Source: Pantoea agglomerans NBRC 102470 (lineage in GTDB: Bacteria; Pseudomonadota; Gammaproteobacteria; Enterobacterales; Enterobacteriaceae). From it: a stretch of DNA of 64,000 nucleotides. A program made the position numbers and the translations under genes. Below the pieces are notes generated by a model. That model saw nothing but the letters and a program-made list of their open reading frames with translations, did no database searches and had not been told where the DNA came from. Every line of letters begins with the position of its first letter. Position 1 is the stretch's first letter. Location of the stretch: NCBI RefSeq assembly GCF_001598475.1, contig NZ_BCZA01000002.1, forward strand, positions 310,001 through 374,000, given 5' to 3'. Positions 18,718-26,571 of this stretch are shown in pieces.

Positions 18718-19158
18718 AGGATTACCAAATCAGAAGAGACTGGACAGGAGTTCTAATGATGATAGTGGGCAGGGAAATATGCAAAGTCTTTCCGGTGCAA
18801 ATTAATCATGGTTACAAACTTTTTAATGCCGCCACGGCACAATCTGCCTCACTGCCCCGCCCGCTGTAGCAAACCTGATTATTTCCCTGACGTTATGATC
18901 GGTTGGCCATGCTTTGCTGCTGGCGGTTTTTCCGCCATCTCCTCATCGGTAACGCATTCAAACGTGGCGAACCGCCCCTTCTGATAGTAAAGATTTTCTT
19001 ACTGTTTTTCAGTGCAGCAGATCTTCACTTAAAACAGCACTGCTCAGAATTCCCGCTTCGCTGGCGCAAAAAAACGGCGATCACAGATTCTTCAACAATC
19101 TCCGCAACAAACCCGCTAAGCTTGGGGCAAATTGCGGAAAAAAATGGAAGGAGAAACC
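18718..19158. promoter_or_regulatory. Divergent intergenic region between the MATE gene and amn
   Basis: About 440 bp with no convincing gene. A plus-strand open frame (from 18903) has no ribosome-binding site and overlaps the amn start. Promoters for both genes must lie here. I looked for a Pho box in front of amn and did not find a convincing one. Confidence 0.4.
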
Positions 19159-20613
19159 ATGCCGACACTACGGAAAAACCTGACCAGCCAGCAGGCGCTG
19201 GATGAACTCGAACGCCTGTACGATGGCGCCGTTGATGCGCTGCGCGAGGCGATTAAAGCCTTTACCGAAAACGGCACGCTGCCCGATGCCACCGCACGGG
19301 CGCAGGGACTATTTGTTTACCCGGAGCTGCGCATCACCTGGCGCGGCGACGGTCCGCAACAGAACCGCACGCGTGCCTGGGGACGTTTCACCCACACCGG
19401 CAGTTACAGCACCACCATCACCCGCCCGGCATTGCTGCGCCACTATATTTCGGAACAGCTTCAGATGCTGGAGAAGGAGTATCAGCTGGAGATCGACGTG
19501 GGGCCCTCCAGCCAGGAGATCCCCTACCCTTACGTGATCGACGGTTCCGACCTGTCACTGGATCGCACCATGAGCGCCGGTATTGCGCGCCACTTCCCAA
19601 CCACCGAGCTGTCACAGATTGGTGATGAGACCGCCGACGGCCTGTTCCATGCCGATGCAAAATCCCCTCTGTCGCACTTCGACGCGCTGCGAACCGACTT
19701 CTCGCTGGCCCGCCTGCGCCACTACACCGGCACCAGCGTAGAGCACTTCCAGCCGTTTGTGCTGTTCACCAACTACACCCGTTATGTTGATGAGTTTGTG
19801 CGCTGGGCGATCGAGCAGGTGCGCGATCCCAGTACCCCTTACGACAGCCTGGCCTGCGCGGGCGATGTGGTGCTGACCGCCGACACCGCTGACAGTGAGT
19901 CGATGCTCTCGGATCTGGCGTGGAAGAAGCACCAGATGCCTGCCTGGCATCTCACCTCCCCAAATCGTCGCGGTATTACGCTGATTAATATTGGTGTTGG
20001 CCCGTCGAATGCCAAAACCATCTGCGATCATCTGGCGGTGATGCGTCCACATGCGTGGCTGATGATTGGTCACTGTGGCGGTCTGCGCGAGAGCCAGCGG
20101 ATCGGTGATTATGTGCTGGCCCATGCCTATCTGCGCGACGATCACGTTCTGGACAGCGTGCTGCCGCCTGATATCCCGGTACCCAGCATTGCCGAAGTGC
20201 AGCGCGCGCTGTATGACGCCACCAAATCGGTGAGCGGCATGCCAGGCGAAGAGGTGAAGCAGCGGTTGCGTACCGGCACCGTGGTGACCACGGACGATCG
20301 CAACTGGGAACTGCGCTACTCCGCTTCGGCACTGCGCTTTAACCTGAGCCGTGCGGTGGCGGTCGATATGGAAAGCGCCACTATTGCCGCACAGGGTTAT
20401 CGTTTCCGGGTGCCATACGGCACGCTGCTGTGCGTTTCAGACAAGCCGTTGCACGGTGAGATTAAGCTGCCCGGTCAGGCGAACCGTTTCTATGAAGGGG
20501 CGATTTCGGAGCATCTGCAGATTGGTATTCACGCGGTTGAGTTGCTGCGCGCCGAGGGCGATAAGCTGCATTCGCGTAAGTTGCGTACCTTTAATGAGCC
20601 GCCTTTCAGGTAA
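19159..20613 (+). CDS. amn: AMP nucleosidase
   Basis: Cleaves AMP to adenine and ribose 5-phosphate in the cytoplasm, adjusting adenylate pools. The protein is 484 residues when started at 19159, equal to E. coli Amn. This start has GAAGGAG at good spacing, whereas an ATG nine codons earlier does not. The N-terminal domain (residues 1-170) is specific to AMP nucleosidases; the C-terminal half is the nucleoside-phosphorylase fold, with NIGVGPSNAKT, MIGHCGGLRESQRIGDYVLA (phosphate/ribose site), VAVDMESATIAAQGY (the conserved ME of the base/ribose site) and LCVSDKPLHGEIK. Alone in its transcript, with a strong terminator 28 bp behind. Confidence 0.96.
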   Translation: MPTLRKNLTSQQALDELERLYDGAVDALREAIKAFTENGTLPDATARAQGLFVYPELRITWRGDGPQQNRTRAWGRFTHTGSYSTTITRPALLRHYISEQLQMLEKEYQLEIDVGPSSQEIPYPYVIDGSDLSLDRTMSAGIARHFPTTELSQIGDETADGLFHADAKSPLSHFDALRTDFSLARLRHYTGTSVEHFQPFVLFTNYTRYVDEFVRWAIEQVRDPSTPYDSLACAGDVVLTADTADSESMLSDLAWKKHQMPAWHLTSPNRRGITLINIGVGPSNAKTICDHLAVMRPHAWLMIGHCGGLRESQRIGDYVLAHAYLRDDHVLDSVLPPDIPVPSIAEVQRALYDATKSVSGMPGEEVKQRLRTGTVVTTDDRNWELRYSASALRFNLSRAVAVDMESATIAAQGYRFRVPYGTLLCVSDKPLHGEIKLPGQANRFYEGAISEHLQIGIHAVELLRAEGDKLHSRKLRTFNEPPFR

Positions 20614-20640
20614 GCGTTTAACCGCCTGATGCGGGGAATA

Positions 20641-20672
20641 AGGCTGGTACTGCTGACAGGCAGTACCGGCCT
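20641..20672 (+). terminator. Rho-independent terminator of amn
   Basis: A stem of 13 bp including one G-T pair: AGGCTGGTACTGC at 20641-20653 pairs with GCAGTACCGGCCT at 20660-20672, with a 6-nt loop, followed by CTTGCTTT. Positioned between amn and the convergent chemoreceptor gene. Confidence 0.8.
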
Positions 20673-20717
20673 CTTGCTTTGGAATTTAACCAACGCGCAT
20701 GTCAGTGCCGGGACAAT

Positions 20718-22262
20718 TTATACTTTAAAGGTCTCTACAATCAGCCTGAGAGACTGCGCTTGCTCAGAGAGTGACTGAGAAGCACTTGATGATTCTTCTA
20801 CCAGAGCAGAGTTATTTTGCGTCACCCCATCCATCTGACTGACTGCAATACTCACCTGAGAAATCCCCTGCATCTGTTCAGCCGACGACAGCGCAATAGC
20901 ATCCATGGATTCAGCCAGTTCATCCACTAAATGCACGACTTTGAGAATACTCAAACCCGTATCACTGGCAACAGTGACGCCGCATTCAACCTGTCCGACA
21001 GCCTGCTCTATTAACGCTTTAATATCTTTTGCGGCAGTCGCACTACGTTGTGCAAGCGTTCTGACTTCAGACGCGACGACAGCGAAGCCCCTTCCCGTCT
21101 CTCCCGCTCGTGCCGCTTCAACGGCTGCGTTCAGGGCAAGAATATTAGTCTGGAATGCGATGCTTTCGATGACGGCGGTGATATCTCTGACTTTAGACGC
21201 GCTTTTTGAAATATCACTCATCGTATCTGACATCCGTTTGACGTCCGTTTCGCCTCGTTTTGCAATCGAGGCGGTATCTCTCGCTGAGTTAGCTGTGTCC
21301 CTGGCAGTTCTGCTGTTATTTTGTACCGTAGCGGTGAGCTGTTCCATACTCGCAGCCGTTTCCTGCAATGCGGCGGCCTGCTGTTCAGTACGGGATGCAA
21401 GCTCATTGTTTCCTTCAGAAATCTCATTCGCAGAAAGGGCGACTGAAGAAGATCCTGATTTAATCTCTGAAACGATATCCCGTAACCGAACCTGCATGCT
21501 GTTTAAAGAGGCCATGAGACTGAGAGTGTCATTTTTCTTCAAGTTAACAGGAGTGGTCAGATCCCCATTCGTGATCGCATAAGCAAGCTTTCGCGCTGTG
21601 CTCGGTTCATCGCCAAGCTCGCTCATGAGTTTACGAATAAGATAGATGCTGGTGCCCGTGCCGAACAAAATAGCCGCAACTAAAAGCGTCACCAAAATGA
21701 TGTAGGCTCTTTCGGTATTTCTCGCGTTTTGATTAACTGAGTCATCCGACTGCTTCGCCAGGATTTCAGTCATCCGGGTAAGGCCTTCAAGCAGTGGAAC
21801 CTGAGCGGGTCTGACTTTTTCCAACAGATACTTAACGGTGATATCACTGTTTTTAGCCAGCGCCAGCGGAACGGTGTTACTGAAGGCGTCCAGGGCGTTT
21901 TTCTCGCTGTCACTGATCTTCGCAAAGGCTTTATATTCTTCCGTATCGCCAGACTGGCTGATCATCGTATTCAGTTGATCCCTGCTGGCTGCAAACTTAG
22001 CCTTCAGCTTAACCAGGCGAGCTGACTGCTCCTGGATAAGAGCCTGATCTGAAAAGAGTGATAAATTCCTGACGGTTATCGCCATATCGCGCTGCGCCAG
22101 GGTAAGTTCATTGATTAATTTTGTTTTTTTCATATCACCCTGAACAACTGACTCAAGCGTGCTTTTAGCCTGATATAAAGAGTGAATAGCGACAACGATA
22201 CATATGGAGAAAAAGATGATTAACGTGCCAAATCCGGAACCGAGGCGTGTAGAGATTTTCAT
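20718..22262 (-). CDS. Methyl-accepting chemotaxis protein
   Basis: A 514-residue chemoreceptor: membrane helix at about 8-30, a periplasmic four-helix-bundle ligand domain (about 31-188), a second membrane helix (about 189-210), HAMP (to about 265), then methylation helices around the signalling tip with [21 protein letters not shown] and [19 protein letters not shown]. The tip binds CheW/CheA; the ligand is unknown. The C-terminus ends VETFKV without a WxxF pentapeptide, so it has no CheR/CheB tether and should be a low-abundance, helper-dependent receptor. A good sigma-28 promoter lies 34 bp upstream of the start, which places it in the flagellar regulon. The ATG at 22262 follows AAGGAAG. 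Confidence 0.94.
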   Translation of the reverse strand: MKISTRLGSGFGTLIIFFSICIVVAIHSLYQAKSTLESVVQGDMKKTKLINELTLAQRDMAITVRNLSLFSDQALIQEQSARLVKLKAKFAASRDQLNTMISQSGDTEEYKAFAKISDSEKNALDAFSNTVPLALAKNSDITVKYLLEKVRPAQVPLLEGLTRMTEILAKQSDDSVNQNARNTERAYIILVTLLVAAILFGTGTSIYLIRKLMSELGDEPSTARKLAYAITNGDLTTPVNLKKNDTLSLMASLNSMQVRLRDIVSEIKSGSSSVALSANEISEGNNELASRTEQQAAALQETAASMEQLTATVQNNSRTARDTANSARDTASIAKRGETDVKRMSDTMSDISKSASKVRDITAVIESIAFQTNILALNAAVEAARAGETGRGFAVVASEVRTLAQRSATAAKDIKALIEQAVGQVECGVTVASDTGLSILKVVHLVDELAESMDAIALSSAEQMQGISQVSIAVSQMDGVTQNNSALVEESSSASQSLSEQAQSLRLIVETFKV

Positions 22263-22295
22263 TATACTTCCTTAAAAGGGGGCGGCGATACAGAT

Positions 22296-22322
22296 CTATC
22301 GGCATCTATTTTTTTAACTTCA
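22296..22322 (-). promoter_or_regulatory. Sigma-28 (FliA) promoter of the chemoreceptor gene
   Basis: Read on the minus strand: TGAAGTTA (22322-22315), 11-bp spacer, GCCGATAG (22303-22296). This compares with the consensus TAAAGTTT-N11-GCCGATAA: 6 of 8 and 7 of 8 matches with exact spacing. The rest of the intergenic region up to 22796 (about 470 bp) is AT-rich and shows no gene; an imperfect inverted repeat (ATGGTGAG ... CTCACCACCAT, 22747-22786) lies near the LysR gene stop. Confidence 0.8.
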
Positions 22323-22796
22323 ATGAATATTTATCACGTATAAAATCTACAGAAAAATTAATCAGCACTTTCAAAATATCACAATAAACCATCAATTTTA
22401 CAGGCATTGAAGCCTTTGAAATTAATCATAACCCTGTTATTAAGGCTTAAAATCATCAGACGACTTATGTTTCATATTAATTTATTATTACGTTACTCTG
22501 CACGTTCAGAAACCTGCCACGATTGTCATAAAAGTGTCATTTAACTTTTGCAGTCGGTATCTGTAAGGCTTTAAAACACACAGACTCTGTCCGTCCATAA
22601 AATTCAGAATATAATTAATGGTAATTTCATCTTCATTTTTCACCTGTAAAAAAGTAGCCCTCGGAAATATATATAAATCATGCTTACAAATAACGTCAGA
22701 AACAGAAAAGTAATTCCTGAGGAAAAATCATCATTTGTTCCCCCTTATGGTGAGCGGTGATAATCTGGCACTGTAACTCACCACCATTCAGCCATC

Positions 22797-23717
22797 TCAA
22801 ACCGGCTTTCTTTTATCATCAGCGCCCGCATTATCATTCTTAAGCGAATTCACCAATTTACCGATTGCCGGAGATGCATCACGATACCGGGTTGCGAGTA
22901 TGACGGCAGTATTGAGTGTCTGCCCCTCAATCGATAAGAACACGACCCCGCTATGCAGATTATTTCGCATAGAATCAGGAACAACTGAAATGCCAAAACC
23001 GGCACTTACCATCGGTATGATCGCCTCAATCTGTAGCGCCTCCTGCCCATGTACAGGTGTGAATCCAGCCTGATGACAGGCAGCCATAAGAGTATCGAAC
23101 ATTCTCCCGATGTTGTTTCTCTCGCAGAGAACAAACGGCTCCGGGGCGAGCATATCCAGCGAAATAGCGCCTCCTGAAAGAGCAAGCCGATGATTTACCG
23201 GCAAAACAACAGCCAGCGTCTCCTGTAAGACTGGCGTAAGCTCAAGGCCATCCAGCGTATCCGTTAGTGGTCGAATAAATGCCGCATCTATAGTTCCTTC
23301 AAGAAGCTTCCGGATAAGATCAGGCGTGTGGCCTTCAAGTACGGACTTCAGCAGTAACTCAGTATGATTACACTTAAACTGACAAAGGCGAGCGGCGATT
23401 TCCCGGTTGAAATAGGTTCCGCCTGCAAATCCTAAATTTATTTCGTTGCATTCACCCCGCCTGAAGCGTTGCACATCACTCAATGCATCATCAACATTGG
23501 CCAGAATATGTCGCGCATGCTTAAGTAACACACTTCCGCCTTCAGTAAGTTCAACCCCTCTGGAACGACGATTAAACAATTTTATTTTCATCTGCTTTTC
23601 CAGACGCTGTATCTGCAAACTCAGAGGCGGCTGACCAATCCCTAACCGTTCAGCTGCGCGGCCAAAGTGCCCTTCTTCCGCGACAGCAATGAAATAACGC
23701 AGGTGATGCAGCTTCAT
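22797..23717 (-). CDS. LysR-type transcriptional regulator (CatR/BenM-like subgroup)
   Basis: An N-terminal winged helix-turn-helix (residues 1-60: HLRYFIAVAEEGHFGRAAER, LGIGQPPLSLQIQRLE, LFNRRSRGVELT) is followed by the periplasmic-binding-like effector domain. The start at 23717 (MKLHHLRYF) is preferred over an ATG 30 codons upstream, because LysR proteins begin just before the HTH; this gives 306 residues, the usual size. The SQPPLSRQ-like helix and LRYF start resemble regulators of aromatic or chlorinated compound degradation, but the target is unknown. The divergent neighbour is a small exported protein (23893), the most likely regulated gene by position. Confidence 0.9.
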   Translation of the reverse strand: MKLHHLRYFIAVAEEGHFGRAAERLGIGQPPLSLQIQRLEKQMKIKLFNRRSRGVELTEGGSVLLKHARHILANVDDALSDVQRFRRGECNEINLGFAGGTYFNREIAARLCQFKCNHTELLLKSVLEGHTPDLIRKLLEGTIDAAFIRPLTDTLDGLELTPVLQETLAVVLPVNHRLALSGGAISLDMLAPEPFVLCERNNIGRMFDTLMAACHQAGFTPVHGQEALQIEAIIPMVSAGFGISVVPDSMRNNLHSGVVFLSIEGQTLNTAVILATRYRDASPAIGKLVNSLKNDNAGADDKRKPV

Positions 23718-23892
23718 ATATTTGCCTTTATATTTTTCACTAAAAGATATCGAAAACATCACTATGGGTGTATTGCACCGATAAATCAGCCGTGCATACT
23801 GCTTCATCTAAACAATTTTGATTCAAAATGCCATGCTAATTTGAGTTAGTAAAACCAGACTGTCTGAATAATAGAAAACCGGAGCACATGCA

Positions 23893-24141
23893 TTGAAAAT
23901 AAAACGAAGAACTGTCTGGACATTGCTGTGCCTGTTCTGTGCGCTGTTCTGGATTCTGATATTCTCTTTCTTTAACCATGCTTTAGCGGCAGACCAGCAT
24001 CATAAAAAAAGCCGCAGTTATGGTGACGTTCCTCCAGAACAGCTTGTTCAGAAAATAAAACGGCTTGATTTGACAGAGCAACAGAGAAAATTTCTGGAAT
24101 CGGTATTGCAAAACGAGGGTGCCAGGGATGAAAAGAAATGA
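23893..24141 (+). CDS. Small exported or membrane-anchored hypothetical protein
   Basis: An 82-residue protein with a strong hydrophobic N-terminus (residues 9-32, WTLLCLFCALFWILIFSFF then NHALAA, a plausible signal cleavage). A charged mature part follows (DQHHKKSRSYGDVPPEQLVQKIKRLDLTEQQRKFLE). The start is TTG at 23893 with GGAGC eight bases upstream; the nearby ATG at 23888 is out of frame and stops at once. Family not recognised. It lies divergent from the LysR gene with a 175-bp shared promoter region, so regulation by that LysR protein is a reasonable guess. Confidence 0.6.
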   Translation: MKIKRRTVWTLLCLFCALFWILIFSFFNHALAADQHHKKSRSYGDVPPEQLVQKIKRLDLTEQQRKFLESVLQNEGARDEKK

Positions 24142-24164
24142 TTAGGCTGTTCCCTCTCTTGATC

Positions 24165-24446
24165 TCATTCATTGTCACCGGACGCTAACCTGAAGAAATT
24201 TTGCAGTGCCATTAACACCCTTCCAGTCAGGGCAATCTCGAGCAGAAATGTGGGATCTTTTTGCTGCAACCAGAAGAGAAAATCAGGATCACTGGTTAAC
24301 GGCTCTAATTCACGATAAGCAACTTTCAGAAGCGCTAAGTTATTGATATAGGTATCAAGCGAGGTATAACGGCCCTCGCTGAGTTGTAAAAGTAACAGGT
24401 CAATACGTGCCTTTATGTCTTTAACGTGCTCATACTTCTGGTGCAT
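24165..24446 (-). CDS. Hypothetical helical protein, 93 residues
   Basis: A soluble, mostly alpha-helical protein (MHQKYEHVKDIKARIDLLLL, then QNFFRLASGDNE at the end), with no signal peptide, cysteines or known motif. It is convergent with the small exported protein (23 bp between stops). Codon use resembles the neighbours, and the ORF fills the gap without overlap, so it is probably real. I do not recognise the family. Confidence 0.5.
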   Translation of the reverse strand: MHQKYEHVKDIKARIDLLLLQLSEGRYTSLDTYINNLALLKVAYRELEPLTSDPDFLFWLQQKDPTFLLEIALTGRVLMALQNFFRLASGDNE

Positions 24447-24651
24447 TCAGCTACCCGTTCATCACTTAATTAAGTTAAAACTCAGGCGCAGATATCGTCA
24501 TAATAGTGAAATACTATCAGTACAGTAGTCACTATGGTGACGTTCTTATCGCGTTGGCCTGGTTCATATTGAAAAATATATCTCACCCTTTTTGCATTGC
24601 ATCACCCAGCTGAGGTTGGGCATAAACAGTAGCAACAGGCTGACCAATCGC

Positions 24652-24951
24652 TCACTCACCGACGTTATACCTCCTCAATTTAAAGCGGCCAGTAATGGCG
24701 CTTAATGACTGAATCTGATATTTGGCAGTCCTTACTGCCGTCGTTGCAGCCTGCAGCTCAGTCAGACCCGCCAGAATGTCGTTGTTATCGCTAATCTGAC
24801 TGGTGACACGGGTCACTTCTCCTGCGAGATTACGCAGTTTTACCAGGGCCTCCTGCAGGACTCGCGCAACAGCTATCCAGGTCAGTAACAGCATCCAAAG
24901 AGAAAATCCGGAAATTTTCTGAACCTTAATGAACTCTTTGTCTCTCAGCAT
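24652..24951 (-). pseudogene. Chemoreceptor remnant: internally deleted methyl-accepting protein
   Basis: A 99-codon ORF that joins the two ends of a chemoreceptor. After one membrane helix (about residues 17-35) come EVTRVTSQISDNNDILAGLTELQAA and, about 20 residues later, IQSLSAITGRFKLR. The intact chemoreceptor at 49421 has [13 protein letters not shown]...RTEQQAA and, more than 230 residues further on, [14 protein letters not shown]. The signalling tip, most methylation helices, the periplasmic domain and the first membrane helix are missing. It is either decaying or a mini-protein still expressed; a sigma-28 -10 element remains upstream. It cannot bind CheA/CheW in the usual way. Confidence 0.75.
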
Positions 24952-24982
24952 GATGTTCGGGCGTTAGCGCCTGGCTTATAAT

Positions 24983-24990
24983 TTATCGGC
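24983..24990 (-). promoter_or_regulatory. Residual sigma-28 -10 element before the chemoreceptor remnant
   Basis: On the minus strand GCCGATAA, a perfect sigma-28 -10, lies 32 bp upstream of the ATG at 24951. The expected -35 position reads TGTTATTA, a poor match (3 of 8), so activity may be weak or lost. Position and spacing to the start mimic the promoters of the two intact chemoreceptor genes. Confidence 0.45.
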
Positions 24991-25408
24991 AATTTTCCTG
25001 GTAATAACAGTTATGTAATTAACGTCACTCCGGATGCCAGACAGCTGGCACAGCGTGTTAAAATAATTTTTAGCATTGAAGCAAAACCCGCGACCAGGAT
25101 ACCCATGATTTTATTCGCTTAAATAAACACCACCCTTAAAAATAATTTAAAAAATAAAATTAACCTGCAAATTAACCACTTATTTTTATAAAAAGATGAT
25201 GGAAAACCATCATAATAATAACCTACCGACCGCTGTAAAAAATTGCAGTTAAGCTGACGTGGTGAATAAATTGAGATCGCAGGCTCCTCACGGGTGCAGG
25301 AGTTGCACTGGTTCAGATGTGCAGAGTGGCGCTTACAGGATGGGGTTTTAAATGTACTGGCATCTGAAAAATTTGATGTCTGTCAGGTTTAATCTATTGT
25401 GGCTGCGC

Positions 25409-25435
25409 TTAATTATGCTGAAAGATGGCCGATAA
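25409..25435 (+). promoter_or_regulatory. Candidate sigma-28 promoter with no gene behind it
   Basis: TTAATTAT (25409-25416), 11-bp spacer, GCCGATAA (25428-25435): a perfect -10 and a 5-of-8 -35. No ORF of normal size follows; a strong terminator sits about 50 bp downstream. The DNA from 24991 to 25408 is AT-rich and holds nothing else that I can name. Confidence 0.5.
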
Positions 25436-25441
25436 CTTTTA

Positions 25442-25511
25442 TACCCTTCACCAGGGATATTTGATGACCTATAAACATGCAGTACTTGGCTCCCATGGGA
25501 GCCATTTTTTT
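25442..25511 (+). ncRNA. Candidate sigma-28-dependent short RNA
   Basis: If transcription starts about 7 nt after the -10 element, an RNA of roughly 70 nt would run to the T-tract at 25511. It contains a weak ribosome-binding site and an ATG (25464), but that 21-codon frame reads through the terminator, so a coding role is doubtful. It may be a regulatory RNA or a relic of a lost chemoreceptor gene. Based only on promoter and terminator spacing. Confidence 0.3.
25488..25511 (+). terminator. Strong Rho-independent terminator-like palindrome
   Basis: GGCTCCCATGGGAGCC (25488-25503) is a perfect 16-nt palindrome followed by A and seven T residues. As an RNA hairpin the central bases would form the loop. 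It is oriented for plus-strand transcripts, yet no annotated gene lies upstream on that strand. Confidence 0.7.
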
Positions 25512-25723
25512 ATCAATTGTGGCTTATGACCGGCTTGAACACCCCGTGACCAATCTGAGTATGTGCTGGTCCCTGCTTTAGCCGTATCGTTTTAGCTGAA
25601 ATGTGACGCATGCGATGAGAATTTTATTCTTGCGGTGAATATGGCAGAACAGACAAGCATAAGGATGCTCTTCCAGCCCGGCAGTATCGAGCCAGCCTTC
25701 AGGCAGAACACCCGCTGAGTGCG

Positions 25724-25944
25724 TTGATGAGCCTGCCCGTCTGCACAAAAGACGGACAACAAAGTAATGGTGAAAACAGAGGCGCGGAAGGCAAAGGAGG
25801 CGTACCGGAGAGGGCACTAACGGAGATAATGGCGGCAATAGTGGGAGTGCCGATAATCCTGATACATCAAGTAAAGGTGATGCGGGCGGCGCAGGAGGAA
25901 ATGGTGGCAACACGGGAGGTAACGGGGGAGATGGCGGCAACTAA
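25724..25944 (+). pseudogene. Frameshifted Gly/Asn-rich low-complexity ORF
   Basis: Two plus-strand frames carry the same unusual composition. The first, from the ATG at 25724, reads KDGQQSNGENRGAEGKGG before losing the bias near 25800. The second takes over at about 25810 and reads TNGDNGGNSGSADNP and later GGAGGNGGNTGGNGGDGGN to the TAA at 25942. One single-base shift near 25800 would join them into one glycine/asparagine-rich tail, as in repetitive surface or adhesin-like proteins. The opposite strand gives an artificial proline-rich frame. Probably a broken gene; family not identifiable. Confidence 0.4.
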
Positions 25945-26046
25945 ATCCACCCATGCCTTAATATCTCTGTATCTCTGCTCTCCTGGCTGCATTTTTATTA
26001 AACAGGCGAGAACCGCAATTATCACGGGTTAATTCACAACTAAAGC

Positions 26047-26560
26047 GCTCAGTGTCAGCCCGCAGCAAAGCGAAACCAGTCTGCTCCTTCCCCGCTTTCA
26101 GTAAATTGAGCCCTGCCCATCCGGGTAACAAACCCACCGGCAGGGGTTTGCCAGAGGCGTCCGCAGCGCTGAGGAACAACCTGAAGCCGGGAGCCGACAG
26201 GACGTCGGCGAAAGGACGGCACGAGCCAGGGATGGCGAGTCCGGACGGTCCGTCGGCCGCAAGGCGTGACGAAGGTACCCCGCATAGCGGGGCGCGCAGA
26301 CAGCCGGACGCCGGACGCTGGGATTGTTAAGGGGCGGGCGTCCGACCCTTAACGCGTCCGCCTGCACGGGCAACCTGGAACTCCCCATCGACTGGCGGGC
26401 GTAACCCGCTCAGTGCTAACGCGCAGCTAAATGACCTGAAACTCCCGAACGCCTGGGCGGCGTAACCTGCTCACAGCCAGCCCGCTGCCAGGCGAAACTT
26501 ACTCAGTGTGCCTGCCCGCTGCACAGCGAAATCCGCCCGCTGCTAAGCGCCCCCCTGCCG
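26047..26560. repeat. GC-rich structured repeat block downstream of the NCS2 gene
   Basis: About 500 bp without a credible gene. A unit of about 28-30 bp, roughly GCTCAGTGYYAGCCCGCTGC-AGCGAAAC, recurs in degenerate form at 26047-26076, 26408-26435, 26469-26498 and 26501-26533. Between copies lies a very GC-rich tract (26150-26345) full of short inverted repeats such as ACCCCGCATAGCGGGG and GTCCGGACGGTCCG. It resembles the mosaic intergenic repeats seen in enterobacterial genomes, but I cannot assign it to a named family. Several open frames across it on both strands have repeat-like, non-protein composition. Confidence 0.5.
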
Positions 26561-26571
26561 CCAGGCAACAA

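Noticed and set aside
18718..19158. Pho box in front of amn
   Set aside because: No pair of CTGTCA-like half sites at 11-bp period could be found.
18903..19205. A 100-codon plus-strand frame before amn
   Set aside because: No ribosome-binding site, overlaps the amn start out of frame, composition not protein-like.
20905..21582. A 225-codon open frame opposite the first chemoreceptor
   Set aside because: Antisense of a strongly conserved signalling domain; no start signal.
25464..25529. A 21-codon ORF in the sigma-28 promoter/terminator interval
   Set aside because: It would read through the hairpin and T-tract that end the transcript, so translation to its stop is impossible on that RNA.
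25578..25940. A proline-rich 120-codon frame on the minus strand
   Set aside because: It is the mirror of the Gly-rich codons on the plus strand (GGN read backwards as proline codons).
26052..26388. Several 75-96-codon open frames on both strands in the GC-rich block
   Set aside because: All follow from high GC and repeats; no start signals, and composition differs from real proteins.
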